This document shows, one piece after another, positions 9,149 through 20,300 of a stretch of DNA of 64,000 bases. Within the stretch, counting starts at the first letter, position 1, and each line of letters starts with the position of its first letter. The position numbers and the translations under genes were made by a program. Below the pieces are notes generated by a model. It had not been told where the DNA came from. It ran no database searches and saw nothing but the letters and a program-made list of their open reading frames with translations. Origin of the DNA: Noviherbaspirillum suwonense (lineage in GTDB: Bacteria; Pseudomonadota; Gammaproteobacteria; Burkholderiales; Burkholderiaceae_D). The DNA is taken from positions 62,001 to 126,000 of the forward strand of contig NZ_FXUL01000011.1 of assembly GCF_900182955.1 (NCBI RefSeq), in the 5' to 3' direction.

Positions 9149-10381
9149 TCAGGCCTTGGCCGGGACGCCCGCGACAGGCCCGGCCGACTTCCCGGACCAG
9201 GCGACGAGCGGCACCGCCACGGCCGCCGCCAGCGCGATCGCCGCCGCCACATAGCCGATGTTGCCGGCACCCCAGGCCGGGATGCTGGCCCCGCCGACGA
9301 CCGCGCCGAGCGCGATGCCGGCATTGGCCGCCGAGACGTTGAGCGTGCCGGCCAGCGCCTGCGCATGGGACGCGGCCTTCATCACGCGGATCTGGCAGAC
9401 CGGATAGAGCGCCGTATTGGCGATGCCCCAGACCGCCAGCGCGACGGCCAGCCAGACCAGGTTGCCGGCCGCCATCATCGCGAAGGCCATGCCGCCGGCC
9501 AGCACGACGCTGAAGGCGGCGGTCGTCGCCAGCGGATGCCGGTCGACCCACTTGCCGCCCATCCAGTTGCCGACCAGGCCGACCGCGCCGAATCCCATCA
9601 GCCACCATCCGACCCGGGCCGGCGCGATCCCGGCCACCGTTTCCAGCGTGTCGGCCAGGTAGGTATAGGCGGTGAACATGGCGGTAAACACCACGACCGA
9701 CAGCGCGACATTGGCGAGAAAGTAAGGATCGCGCAGGATGCGCGCCTGTTCGGCCAGCCGCATGCGCTGCGACGCCCGCTGCGCCGGCATGCACCACTGC
9801 AGCAGGATGGCGACGAGCAGGGAAAGCGCGGCCAGCGCGTAGAACGCGCCGCGCCAGCCGATGGCGTCGGCGGCCAGGGTGCCGAGCGGGATGCCGAACA
9901 GCATCGCGGCGGATATGCCCAGGTAGACCGTCGAGACCGCGCGGCCGGCGCGTTCCGGCCCTGCCAGCTGTGCAGCCGTTTCGCTGGCCGTGCCCCAGAA
10001 CACCGGCAGCGCCAGCGCCGGAACGATGCGGGCGATCGCCAGTATCCACAGGTTGGGCGCCACCGCGGCGAGCGCATTGGCGCCCGCGAAAAGCAGCAGG
10101 ATCGCGACGAACAGGCGTTTCCTGTCGATATGCGACAGCCACGCGGTCAACAGCGGCCCGGACAGCATCACGACGACCGCGAACAGCGTGACGAGCTGCC
10201 CGGCGGTGGAAATCGGGATGGCGAGGTCGCGCGCCAGCGCAGGCAGCAGGCCGACGATCAGGAACTCGGTCGTCACGATGACGAAGGCCGCGACTGCCAG
10301 GATCAGGGTGGCCAGCGCCGGCCCGCGCGCGGCGGAAGGTCCGCCGGCGCTGTCGGCCGGCAGGGATTCGGGATGGGACAT
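9149..10381 (-). CDS. MFS transporter, DHA1 drug/metabolite exporter type
   Basis: 410 residues with about 12 hydrophobic segments. TTEFLIVGLLPALARDLAIP after the first helix is typical of the DHA1 exporters of the AraJ/YdhP/NepI type (sugar, arabinose, purine ribonucleoside or drug efflux). The loop 2-3 motif A is represented by LTAWLSHIDRKRLFV. AGGAG lies close upstream of the ATG. It is divergent from a LysR regulator across 118 bases, the usual layout for a regulator controlling an exporter. The substrate cannot be read from the sequence. Confidence 0.85.
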   Translation of the reverse strand: MSHPESLPADSAGGPSAARGPALATLILAVAAFVIVTTEFLIVGLLPALARDLAIPISTAGQLVTLFAVVVMLSGPLLTAWLSHIDRKRLFVAILLLFAGANALAAVAPNLWILAIARIVPALALPVFWGTASETAAQLAGPERAGRAVSTVYLGISAAMLFGIPLGTLAADAIGWRGAFYALAALSLLVAILLQWCMPAQRASQRMRLAEQARILRDPYFLANVALSVVVFTAMFTAYTYLADTLETVAGIAPARVGWWLMGFGAVGLVGNWMGGKWVDRHPLATTAAFSVVLAGGMAFAMMAAGNLVWLAVALAVWGIANTALYPVCQIRVMKAASHAQALAGTLNVSAANAGIALGAVVGGASIPAWGAGNIGYVAAAIALAAAVAVPLVAWSGKSAGPVAGVPAKA

Positions 10382-10425
10382 GGTGGGTGAAGCTCCTGGA
10401 GGAAAGGCGGTCCAGCAGCATATTG

Positions 10426-10484
10426 AAGAACTGGATTCTTATCTCCGATATATTTTCTATAGACTATGGAATTAAATTCCTATA
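10426..10484. promoter_or_regulatory. Operator-like dyads between the MFS and lysR genes
   Basis: Two inverted repeats lie in the AT-rich core of the divergent intergenic region: AAGAA-ctgga-TTCTT (10426-10440) and GGAATT-A-AATTCC (10468-10480), the second flanked by near-matching TAT/ATA on each side. LysR proteins bind dyads of this kind (T-N11-A boxes). The sites are well placed for autoregulation and control of the exporter. Assignment is by position and symmetry only. Confidence 0.45.
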
Positions 10485-10499
10485 TCTCTGATCGGCAAC

Positions 10500-11408
10500 A
10501 TGATCCAGTCCGAGCGCCTCAAGGGCATAGAAGCATTCGTCGCCACGGCCGACGCAGGAAGTTTCACCGCCGCGGCCGGGCAGCTGCACCTGACCAATTC
10601 CGCCGTCGGCAAGGCGGTTGCCCGGCTCGAGGAACGGCTGAACACGCGGCTGTTCGACCGCACGACGCGCCGACTTGCGCTGACCGACGCCGGCAATGCC
10701 TTCTACCGCATCTGCGTGCGTGTGCTCGGCGAGCTGGAAAGCGCCGAGCAGGTGCTTGCCGCCGAACAGCTGGAGCCGTCGGGCCGCCTGCGGGTGGACC
10801 TGCCGGCCACTTTCGGCCGCCTGAAGGTCCTGCCGCTGCTGCTGTCCTTTTGCGAACTGCATCCGGCGGTGCAGCCCCATATCTCGTTTACCGACCGCAT
10901 CGTCGATATCAGCGACGAAGGCATCGACGTGGCCGTGCGCATCGGCGGGCCGGAAGCCTGGCCGGCAAGCGTCGGGCACCGCTTCCTGGGCGCCGAGCGA
11001 CGGATCTTCTGCGCGTCGCCCGGCTACCTGGCGCGACGCGGCGCGCCCCGCACGCTGGACGAGGCGGCCGCGCATGACGCGGTGACTTATGGGACGGCGG
11101 ATGGCGCCGCCAGCCCCTGGCTGATTGCACGGGGCAATGCGCCGGTCGAACGCCGCGCCGTCGAAGGCCGCATCGTGGTCGGCAATGCCGAGGCCCAGGT
11201 GGCGGCTGTGCTCGCCGGCTTCGGCATTGCGCAGCTTGCAACCTGGCTGGTCGACGACCACCTGCGGGAAGGCCGGCTCGTGCAGATCCTGCCGGACTGG
11301 GCGGCGGACGGGCTGCCGCTGCACCTGGTCTGGGCGCGCAGCCGGCAGCTGCTGCCCAAGGTCGACGGCCTGCTGGCCTATCTGGCCGACACGCTCATCA
11401 TCCGCTGA
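10500..11408 (+). CDS. LysR-family transcriptional regulator
   Basis: 302 residues. The winged helix-turn-helix is in residues 5-65: FVATADAGSFTAAAGQLHLT followed by AVGKAVARLEERLNTRLFDR and TRRLALTDAG. The periplasmic-binding-like effector domain fills residues ~90-300. The helix-turn-helix variant with SNSAVGKAV is that of the CrgA/DmlR-like LysR subgroup. It is divergent from the MFS exporter, which it probably regulates. No Shine-Dalgarno sequence is visible before the ATG. Confidence 0.93.
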   Translation: MIQSERLKGIEAFVATADAGSFTAAAGQLHLTNSAVGKAVARLEERLNTRLFDRTTRRLALTDAGNAFYRICVRVLGELESAEQVLAAEQLEPSGRLRVDLPATFGRLKVLPLLLSFCELHPAVQPHISFTDRIVDISDEGIDVAVRIGGPEAWPASVGHRFLGAERRIFCASPGYLARRGAPRTLDEAAAHDAVTYGTADGAASPWLIARGNAPVERRAVEGRIVVGNAEAQVAAVLAGFGIAQLATWLVDDHLREGRLVQILPDWAADGLPLHLVWARSRQLLPKVDGLLAYLADTLIIR

Positions 11409-11540
11409 CGGCGCAGCAGCGATGCCGGCCTGGAAGACAGGGGGACCGCCGCCAGTGAAACATGATAAGTTTCTCCGGCTTTAACATTTCACCGCCAGAT
11501 GCCGGGCAATCAAGCATCCCATCGACACATTAGAAGACCA

Positions 11541-12605
11541 ATGACAAAACTCACTTCCCTTGCCGCCTCCCTTGCATCCTCTTTTGCCCTGCTCGCCGCC
11601 ACCGCGGCCCATGCGCAGCAGGCGCAACCCGTAGTCACGCTGATCGCCACCGGCGGCACGATCGCAATGAAGATCGACCCCGTGAAGAAAGCCCCGGTCC
11701 CGGCGATCTCCGGCGATGACCTGCTCGCCACCGTTCCCGACGTCGCCAAGTATGCGAAGGTCGAGGTCAACAATATTTCCAATGTCCCGTCCGACTACAT
11801 GGATCCTGCCCGCTGGGTGCAGCTGACCAAGGCGGTCCAGGACGCGCTGGCGCGCCCCGAGGTGGCCGGCGTCATCGTTTCGCACGGCACCGATACGCTG
11901 GAGGAAACCGCCTACTGGCTCGACCTGACGGTGAAGTCCGACAAGCCGGTGGTGCTGATCGGCGCGCAGCGCAATGCCTCCGAACCGGACTTCGACGGCC
12001 CGCACAACCTGCTCGGCGCGGTGCGGATCGCCGTCGACCCGCAGGCAAAATCCAGGGGCGTCATGCTTGCCATGAACAGCCAGATCAATGCCGCCCGCGA
12101 CGTCACCAAGACCCATACGTCCAGCGTCGAGACCTTCAAGTCCGGCGATTTCGGTTTCCTCGGCGTGGTCGATTTCGACCGCGTCACCTTCTCGCGCAGC
12201 CCGCTGCGCCGCCAGTTCGTGCCGGTGCGCACCGACAAGATGCCGGACGTGGAAATCGTCTCGATGTACGGCGGCGCCGACGGCAAGCTGCTGCGCTCGG
12301 CAGTGGACAATGGCGCGAAGGGCATCGTGGTGCAGGCGCTGGGCTGGGGCAACATGAACATCCCGATGTTCAACGCGGTCAAGTACGCGCTGTCGAAGAA
12401 CGTGCCGGTCGTGATCTCGACCCGGGTGCCCAATGGCCGGGTGCTGCCGAATTACGGTTTCGAGGGCGGTGGCAAGACGCTGGCGGACGCCGGCGCGGTG
12501 ATGGCCGACGACCTGTCGCCGGCCAAGGCGCGCATCCTGCTCATGCTGCTCCTGCAGGACGGCGTCGGCGGCCAGCGCGACCTGCAAGCCGCATTCAGCC
12601 GGTAA
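11541..12605 (+). CDS. ansB: Periplasmic L-asparaginase, type II (asparaginase/glutaminase)
   Basis: 354 residues with a signal peptide (residues 1-25, AHA before the cut). It hydrolyses asparagine, and often glutamine, to the acid and ammonia. The catalytic pair of the family is present: Thr40 in ATGGTIA and Thr117-Asp118 in SHGTDTLEETAYW. IGAQRNASEPDFDGPHN supplies the substrate and lysine-side region. The ATG at 11541 gives a normal signal peptide; an upstream in-frame ATG at 11499 would bury it. It is a single gene downstream of lysR on the same strand with a 132-base gap, so co-regulation is possible but not shown. Confidence 0.92.
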   Translation: MTKLTSLAASLASSFALLAATAAHAQQAQPVVTLIATGGTIAMKIDPVKKAPVPAISGDDLLATVPDVAKYAKVEVNNISNVPSDYMDPARWVQLTKAVQDALARPEVAGVIVSHGTDTLEETAYWLDLTVKSDKPVVLIGAQRNASEPDFDGPHNLLGAVRIAVDPQAKSRGVMLAMNSQINAARDVTKTHTSSVETFKSGDFGFLGVVDFDRVTFSRSPLRRQFVPVRTDKMPDVEIVSMYGGADGKLLRSAVDNGAKGIVVQALGWGNMNIPMFNAVKYALSKNVPVVISTRVPNGRVLPNYGFEGGGKTLADAGAVMADDLSPAKARILLMLLLQDGVGGQRDLQAAFSR

Positions 12606-12625
12606 CTTCCAGCCGCTGACTTCCA

Positions 12626-12644
12626 GCCGCCGATCGCCGGCGGC
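12626..12644. terminator. Hairpin between convergent asparaginase and GGDEF genes
   Basis: GCCGCCG (12626-12632) pairs with CGGCGGC (12638-12644) around a five-base loop; GCATTTGTTC follows on the plus strand. It sits 21 bases after the asparaginase stop, in the 65-base gap between convergent genes. The U-tract is weak, so it could be a bidirectional stop or an RNA-stabilising stem. Confidence 0.35.
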
Positions 12645-12670
12645 GCATTTGTTCGGCGGACCGAGGCGGC

Positions 12671-14005
12671 TTAAACCCCGCCGCGCTTGGCCAGGTACAT
12701 CGCCTCGTCCGCCCGCTTGAGCAGCGCTTCGCCGCTGCTTCCATGCTCCGGGTAGAACGCGATGCCGATGCTGGGCAGCACCTGGAGCAGGTGCGGGCCG
12801 ACCTGCACCGGCTGGCTCAGCGCCTCGTGGATCTTGGCGGCGACGGCGGCCGCGTTCGCCGCCAGTCCGGCGCTCTCCAGCAGCACCACGAACTCGTCGC
12901 CGCCGAGGCGGGCGACCGTGTCGGAATCGCGCACGCAGGTCTTCAGCCGGCGCGCAACCTCCTGCAGCAGCGCGTCGCCGGCGGCATGGCCGAACGAGTC
13001 GTTGACCTCCTTGAACTTGTCGAGGTCGAGATACAGCAGGGACAGCCGGCCCTGGCTGCGGCGCAGGCGCGCGAGCGCGGTCTCCAGCCTGTCGTAGAAC
13101 AGCCGCCGGTTGGGCAGGCCGGTCAGCTGGTCATGGTTAGACGCATGATTCAGCCTCTCATGCAGCCGTATGCGTTCCACCGCGCTGGCGATCTGCGTCG
13201 AGATGAAGCGCAGCAGCTCCTTGTCTTTCTCGGTGTAGCAGGCGTGGGTCAGCAGGCTTTTCAGGAACACCGCGCCGATCGCGCCATGCTGCGTGGACAG
13301 CGGCACCGCCAGCCAGCACAGCGTGCCGCCGGCGACCAGGTCCTGCACCTCGGCGGCAAAGCCGGCGGCTGTCTGCGGCGTCAGCAGCAGCGGCTGCCCG
13401 GTGCGCTGCAGTTCCGCATACATCAGCGCGGTGGCCGGCTCGAAGTGGGCCGGCTGCGTGTCGTCCTCGTCCAGCCGGTAGGGAAAGGACAGGCTGCCGG
13501 CATCATGCAGGCCCACGCTGAAATTGCGCGCGGGCAGCAGGCCGTCGATGATCCGGTGTATCCGTTCGCACAGGTCGGGCAGCCCCTCGGCCGCATGGGT
13601 GGCTTCCGAGATCGCATACAGGGCGACCTGCATCGATTCCGCCTGCCGGCGCGCGGTGACGTCGCGCGCCACGGCGATGCGCAGCTGGTCCTTTTCCGAC
13701 CAGCGCGCGGTCCACATGATGGTCACCAGTTCGCCGTCCTTGCGGACATAGCGGTTCTCGAAATAAAACTGCTCGTCGCCCGCCATGACCCTGGCGGCCG
13801 CGGCCAGCGTGCGCTCCCGGTCGGCGGGCGCGACCAGATCGATCATCGGACGGCCGACCAGTTCCTGCTGCGTGTAGCCGAAAATACGTTCGCAGGCGGC
13901 GCTGACATAGACGAAACGCCCGTCGGTATCGACCGCGCATATCGCATCGAGCAACAAGTCGATAAATCCGGTCGGCTCATAGCTGGTCCTTGTTTCAATC
14001 TGCAT
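12671..14005 (-). CDS. PAS-GAF-GGDEF diguanylate cyclase
   Basis: 444 residues. A PAS domain (residues ~10-125, including DGRFVYVSAACERIFGYTQ and its PAC tail) is followed by a GAF-like domain (~130-285) and a GGDEF domain (~290-444). The active site LGGDEFVV is intact near residue 366, and an inhibitory RxxD site (RDSD) lies exactly five residues before GGDEF. An active, product-inhibited c-di-GMP synthase is expected. No membrane segment, so cytoplasmic. Its sensory input is unknown. It is a single gene convergent with the asparaginase. c-di-GMP made by it could act on PelD, encoded ~27 kb away. Confidence 0.93.
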   Translation of the reverse strand: MQIETRTSYEPTGFIDLLLDAICAVDTDGRFVYVSAACERIFGYTQQELVGRPMIDLVAPADRERTLAAAARVMAGDEQFYFENRYVRKDGELVTIMWTARWSEKDQLRIAVARDVTARRQAESMQVALYAISEATHAAEGLPDLCERIHRIIDGLLPARNFSVGLHDAGSLSFPYRLDEDDTQPAHFEPATALMYAELQRTGQPLLLTPQTAAGFAAEVQDLVAGGTLCWLAVPLSTQHGAIGAVFLKSLLTHACYTEKDKELLRFISTQIASAVERIRLHERLNHASNHDQLTGLPNRRLFYDRLETALARLRRSQGRLSLLYLDLDKFKEVNDSFGHAAGDALLQEVARRLKTCVRDSDTVARLGGDEFVVLLESAGLAANAAAVAAKIHEALSQPVQVGPHLLQVLPSIGIAFYPEHGSSGEALLKRADEAMYLAKRGGV

Positions 14006-14356
14006 TCATCACCTGGGAAGTTGCGTCCTTGTCAGCAGGGCTGGCAAGGCTCCCGGTGCAAATGCGCCCGGAAACTGCCAACATTTTCATGATGGCATGA
14101 ATTTGCATGCACTTGGGCACGACCTGCGATGGTAATCGCGGCGTTTATGTTCGATCACCGGCATTACCAACCTTTTGATGTACAGCAAGTGCCTACCCGG
14201 CCAGGCTTTTACATTGGAAAGGACGCCAGTTTCCGATGGTCCATCGCTGTCGCCGGTCCTGCATCCCGCCATTCCACGGCCGGACAGGCCGGGCAAGGGG
14301 GGCAGACCTGCCGCTGCAGGACCCCGATGACAACAGGCAGGCACGGAGCCAACCGC
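14006..14356. other. Divergent intergenic region upstream of the CHAT giant gene
   Basis: 351 bases between two divergent starts. It is less GC-rich from about 14080 to 14230 than the genes around it and should contain both promoters; no clear -35/-10 pair stands out. The frame of the downstream giant gene is open back to 14129, but the encoded residues there are cysteine/arginine/glycine-rich and unlike its body, so I treat it as untranslated. Confidence 0.5.
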
Positions 14357-17300
14357 ATGACGACTGCCGACGACAGCAACAGCCGCTTGCCGCAACCGAA
14401 GCCACCGGCGCAAACGCCGGTGCCAGTGCCGCTGTCGCTGTCCGGCCGCGAGACCGGAGCCAGGCTGCCGTCGCTGCTGAACCCGGTCATGCGCGGCGGC
14501 GGCCTGGACGATCCTTTTCTCCCCGCTGGTTTCCTGACGCCGGTCAGGACCTGGGACGTCGACCCGCTGGCGCGCGGCGCCGCCCTGGCCGATGGCGCGG
14601 CCGAGCAGCGGCACGATGCCGGCGCCGACGAAGTGGTGGTGCTGGAGCTGACCGACGGCAGCATCTTCATCAGCAGCGCGGCCCGCCTGCAGGCGACGCT
14701 GCAAGTGAGCCGGCCGCAATTGCTGGCGCCGGACGGCACGGTGCTGCTGGAGAAACTGCGGGTCGAGGGCGCACAGGCGCGCGGCCTGCTCGGCGAGGCG
14801 GCCGGCGGGCTGCTGCGCCGGGTCAGCACGCTGGTGGTCGGCCGCACCGACCCGGTGCTGGAACAGGCGGCGCGGCTGGCCCGCCCGGTCGAACTCGGCA
14901 TCAGCTGGGCCGGCACCAGGGCGCTGATGATGGCCATCGAAAGCCGGCTGTCCGACCCCGGCCCCGGCCTTTATCGCTGGAACGGCGCCGACAGCGCCGG
15001 CCCCGCGCTGCGGCCGGCTGCCTTCGGCGACGGCGGCGCGCAGCCGGACCCGGCGCGCTCTCCCATCCTCGTCTTCATCCACGGCACCGCGTCCAGCACG
15101 CTGGGCAGCTTCGGCGACCTGCGCGGCGCCAATCCTGCGCTGTGGTCGGCGCTGGAGCAGCGCTATCCCGGCGGCCTCTACGGTTTCGAGCACCGGACGC
15201 TGTCGGAAAGCCCGATCGAGAATGCGCTCCAGCTGGCCGCGGCGCTGCCGGCCGGCGCCCAGGTCAGCCTGGTGTCGCATTCGCGCGGCGGCCTGGTGGC
15301 CGACCTGCTGTGCCTGGGCGACTTCGACGCGCTGATCGGCGACTATGCGTATGCGTTCGAAGGCACCGGCGACGCTGATCCGGCCGAGGCGGCGCGGGTG
15401 CTGGCCGAACTGGCCGGCGCGCACAAGGAGCAGCGGGTGCAGCTGCGCCAGCTGGCCCGGCTGCTGCGCGAGAAGCGGCTGCAGGTCCAGCGCTATGTGC
15501 GCTGCGCCAGCCCGGCCCAGGGCACGCGGCTGGCCAGCGGCAACTTCGACCTGTTCCTGTCGGGCATCCTGACCCTGATCGGCCAGGTGCCGTACTTCTT
15601 CGGCAATCCGCTGTATTCGGCCTTCAAGCGCGTGGTCATCGAGATCGCCCGCAACCGCACCAACCCGCACCTGGTGCCCGGCATCGAGGCGATGCTGCCG
15701 GATGCGCCGATGGCCAGGCTTCTGCGGGACGCGCCGCCGCGGCTGCCGCTGCAGATGGCGCTGATCGCCGGCGACATCGAGGGCGGCAACCTGCTGAAGC
15801 GGCTGGGCGTGCTGCTGACCGACTTCCTGCTGTTCGAGAATGTCGACAACGACCTGGTGGTCGACACCGCGTCCATGCTCGGCGGCATCGCGCCGCACAG
15901 CGCGGCGCGCGTGCTGTTCGACCGCGGCGCCGACGTCTCGCATTTCCGCTATTTCGACAACGACGACACCCGTTCCGCGCTGCGCGACTGGCTGGTGGCC
16001 GCCGACCCGGCGCAGCTGGCGGCATTCCAGCCGCTGCAGGCCGGCTTCACCAGCATGGACGCCGCCGGCATCGTCGCATCCCGCGGCGGGCCGCCGCTGC
16101 CGGACCGGCCGGTGGTGGTGGTGCTGCCCGGGGTGATGGGCTCCACCTTGCGGGTGAACGGCGACGACCGGGTCTGGTTCGACCTGCCCGACCTGATCGC
16201 CGGCGGCCTGGAAAAGATAGGCTGGGACCGGCAGCAGGTGGAAGCCGAGACGCTGTGGGACCGCTATTACGGCAGCCTGTGCGCCTACCTGGCCAAGAGC
16301 CACCGGGTGCAGCCGTTCGCCTACGACTGGCGGCAGCCGCCGGACGTGCTGGGCGAGCGCCTCGGCGAATTCCTCGACGCGCTGATGAAGGAAACGCAGC
16401 AGCCGGTGCGGCTGCTGGCGCACAGCATGGGCGGCCTGGTGGTGCGCGCCTGCGCGGCCCGGCGGCCCGGCGTGATGGACATGCTGATGCAGCGCGACGG
16501 CGCGCGCCTCGTCATGCTGGGCACGCCCAACCAGGGCGCCTGGTCGATGGTGGAAAACCTGCTGGGCAAGGGCAGCACGCTGCGCACGCTGATCCGGCTC
16601 GACCTGCAGCACGACATGCAGCAGGTGCTGGACATCGTCGCCGCCTTTCGCGGTCCGCTGGCGCTGCTGCCGCGGCCCGGCTTCAGGGACATGTTCCAGG
16701 GCCAGCCAGACGGCGGCGGCGACTATGCGCTGCAGGACAGCGCCACCTGGGCCGCGTTCAGGGACAAGGTGCGCGACTTCTGGTTCGGCGACCATCATTC
16801 GGCGCTGCCCGCCCAGCAGGCGCTGGACGACGCATCATGGCTGTGGCGGCAGGATGCCGCATCCTCCCCGGACGGACGGCCGACGCTGCCGGCGACATGG
16901 GCCGCCAAGAGCATCTACGTGCATGGCGTGGCGGCCACCACGCCATGCGGCGTGCGCGAGGAAGGCGGCCGGCTGAAGATGGTCGGCACCAGCCGCGGCG
17001 ACGGCACCGTGACCTGGGAGTCGGGACGCATCGGCGGCATCGGCAGCTTCTACTACATGCCGGCCGCGCACGGCGACCTGCCGGCCACCGCCGACTACTT
17101 CCCGGCGCTGGCCGAGCTGCTGGCGGGCGGCGCGACCGCCGCCCTGGCGCAGCAGCCGCCGGCGCTGCGCGACGCGCTGCAGGCGCTGCCGGTCACCTAC
17201 GACGCCGGCCCGCCGACCGCCGACGATGCCGACGCCATCGAGCGCGGCCTGATGGGCGGCGCGCTGCGGGCGCAGGTGGCGCCGCGCGCGAAGCGGCGGC

Positions 17301-20300
17301 TGGAAGTGGCGGTCCGGGCGATGGACCTGCGCTTCGTGTTCGAGCCCATCATGGTCGGCCATTACGAGAACGATGCGATCGCCGGGCCGGAAAGCCTGAT
17401 CGACCGCGAACTGCTGCAGGGCGACCTGAGCGAGCGCCGTTCGCTGGGCCTGTATGCGGGGCCGCGCGGCACGGTCACGGTCGCGCTGCGGGTGCAGCGG
17501 CATGGCCGGCAGGCCAGCGAGCTGCTGAGCGGCGCGGTGGTGACCGGGCTCGGCGCCTACGACGGCGCGCTGTCGCTGGCCGAGCTGACCGAGTCGGTGC
17601 GCTCCGGCGTGCTGCGCTACCTGCTGCAGGTGATCGACGTGCTGGGCGAGGCGCCGCGCGAGCTGTCGCTGGCCACGCTGCTGCTGGGCTATAACTCGTC
17701 GGCCAACCTGAGCGTGGCTGCCTCGGTCGAGGCGCTGGTGCGCGGCGTCATCGAGGCCAATGCCCGCTTCCAGCAGACCACGCGGCTCGACATCCGCGTC
17801 GCGCGCCTCGACATCGTCGAACTCTATCTCGACACCGCGATCACCGCGGTCTACGCGCTGCGCGACCTGGCGCCGACGCTGGCCGGCTACGCGGCGGACC
17901 AGGGCGCGCTGCTGGTCTGCCGCGATGCGCTGGAACAGGGCGACGGCGTGCGCCAGCGGCTCTTCGACAGCCGCGCCGGCAGCTACTGGCCGCGGCTGAT
18001 GGTGACCGACGCCGCCCGCAGCGGCGATGTCGGCCACGAGCGCCGCACCGGTCCGCAGATCGCCGACCGGCTGCGCTTTCTCTACATCGGCCAGCGGGCG
18101 CGCGCCGAGGCGGTGGTCCAGCAGCGCCAGCCGGGGCTGGTCGAAACCCTGGTGCGGCAGCAGATCGGCAGCGCGGTGTGGCAGGACAGCTTCGGCCGCA
18201 TGCTGTTCCAGCTGATGGTGCCGCATGATTTCAAGGAAGCCGCGCGCGAGCTGGAGCGCATCGTGCTGGTGGTCGACGCGTACACCGCCAACCTGCCGTG
18301 GGAACTGATGCTGGCCGACGACCCGTCGCGCAGCGACCGCCAGGCGCTGCCGCTGGCGGTGCGCACGCCGGTGATCCGCCAGTTCGCCACCAACGACTTC
18401 CGGCGCCAGGTGCGCCAGGCCATTGCCCATACCGCGCTGGTGATCGGCAACCCGTCCACCCGCGGCTTCGGCGCCGCCTTCCCCGACGAGCGCGGCGCGC
18501 CCGGCCCGGAGCTTGCGCCGCTGCCGGGCGCGCAGGCCGAAGCCGAGGCGGTGGCCGCGGCGCTGTTCGGCCTCGGCTACGAGCTGCGGCAGGTCATCGG
18601 CGCCGGCAACGGCGCCACCAGCGTGCTGGCCGAGCTGTATGCCGGCCCCTACCGGGTGCTGCACGTTTCCGGCCACGGCGTCTACAACCTGCGCCACCGC
18701 GACGGCCGCGGCCGCGGCGGCGTGGTGCTGTCGGACGGCCTGCTGATCAGCGCGGCCGAGATCGGCGCGATGGAGACCGTGCCGGAACTCGTGTTCCTGA
18801 ACTGCTGCCACCTGGGCCAGATCGAGGGCACGGTCAGCGACGGCAACCGGCTGGCCGCCAGCGTCGCGCGCGAGCTGATCGACATCGGCGTGCGCTGCGT
18901 GGTGGTGGCGGGCTGGGCCGTCAACGACAGGACCGCTGGCCTGTTCGCCACCGCGTTCTACGAGCAGCTGTTCCAGCACAAGCATGCGTTCGGCGACGCC
19001 GTGTTCGAGGCGCGCCAGCAGACATGGAAGGCGGCGCCGGCCGACATCACCTGGGGCGCATTCCAGGCCTACGGCGACCCCGGCTGGCGGGCCGACCCGC
19101 GCACCGCGGCGGCCGGCCCCGACCGGCCCGGGCTGTATGCGTCGCCCGAGGAGCTGCTGGACGAGCTTGCCAGCGTGCGGGCGGAACTGTCGCGCCGCAC
19201 CAGCCTGCTGTCCCAGCGCGACGCCGAGGCGCAGGCGCAGCGCGTCGAGCAGCTGCTGAAGAGCCGCACGCCGCCCGGCTGGGCGATGCTGCCGGCGCTG
19301 AATTCCGCGCTCGGCGGCACCTGGCGCGACCTCGGCCGCTTCGACCGTGCGCGCGCGGCCTACCTGGCGGCGATCCAGGCCGAGGATGCCGCCGGCCGGG
19401 TGCCGATCCGGGACATCGAGCAGCTTGCCAATGTCGAGACCAGGCTGGCCGAGGAAAAGGCGGCGCAGGAACCGGACGCGCGCAACGGCGGCGCGGCGGG
19501 AGCGGAAACCGCGGAGCAGCTGCTGGACCTGGCGCTGGCCCGGCTCGACGGGCTGGAGAAGCTGGTGTCAGCCGGCGGGCGCCAGCCGAACGCGCCCGTC
19601 TTCAACGCCGAGCGCAGCATGCTGCTCGGCAGCGCGCTGAAACGCCGCGCCAGCCTCCATGCGCGGCGGCTGCTGGCAGCGGCCGGCCAGGACGGCAACG
19701 GCGAGCGGGAACGCGACATCCAGCGCAATGCCGAAGTCATGGCGGCAACGCTGGAACAGGCCGTGGCTGCCTACCGCAATGCCGAAGGCACGCCCGGCGA
19801 CAGCCGCTTCACCCCGGCCGCAGCGCTGAACCGGCTGGCGCTGGACGCGCTGACGCCCTGGACCGACGGCGCCGCCCGCGACGCCGCGCTGGCGCTGGCG
19901 CAGCGCTGCCGCGAGGACGCCGTGCAGCGCCAGGCGAAGAGCCCGACCGTCTGGGGCGCGGTGCTGCTGCCCGAATCGCTGCTGGTGGAAAGCCTGCTCG
20001 ACGGCAGCCTGGGGCGCGCCGGCGATGCCGGCCAACGCGCCTACGAACACCTGGCGCAAGCCTATTCGGACACGCTGGCGGAACTCAGCCTGAAGCCGGC
20101 AGACATCGACACCATGGTGTCGCAGATGGCGCTGCTGGCGCTGTTCTTCGACGCGCTCGCGATGCTGCGCGACGACGATGCGCTGCGCCGCACCGCGCAG
20201 CGGCTGCAGGACATCGCGCAGCTGCTGCAGCCCGGCCGCGAACGGCGCGAGCCGCCGGCGGCGCCGGACCGGGCAGTGGCCAGGAAAGCCGCGCGGCATG

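Noticed and set aside
14087-18985. Two very long minus-strand frames (903 and 716 codons)
   Set aside because: They are antisense to the hydrolase-CHAT gene, which has clear motifs; the antisense products are Gln/His/Arg-rich without domains.
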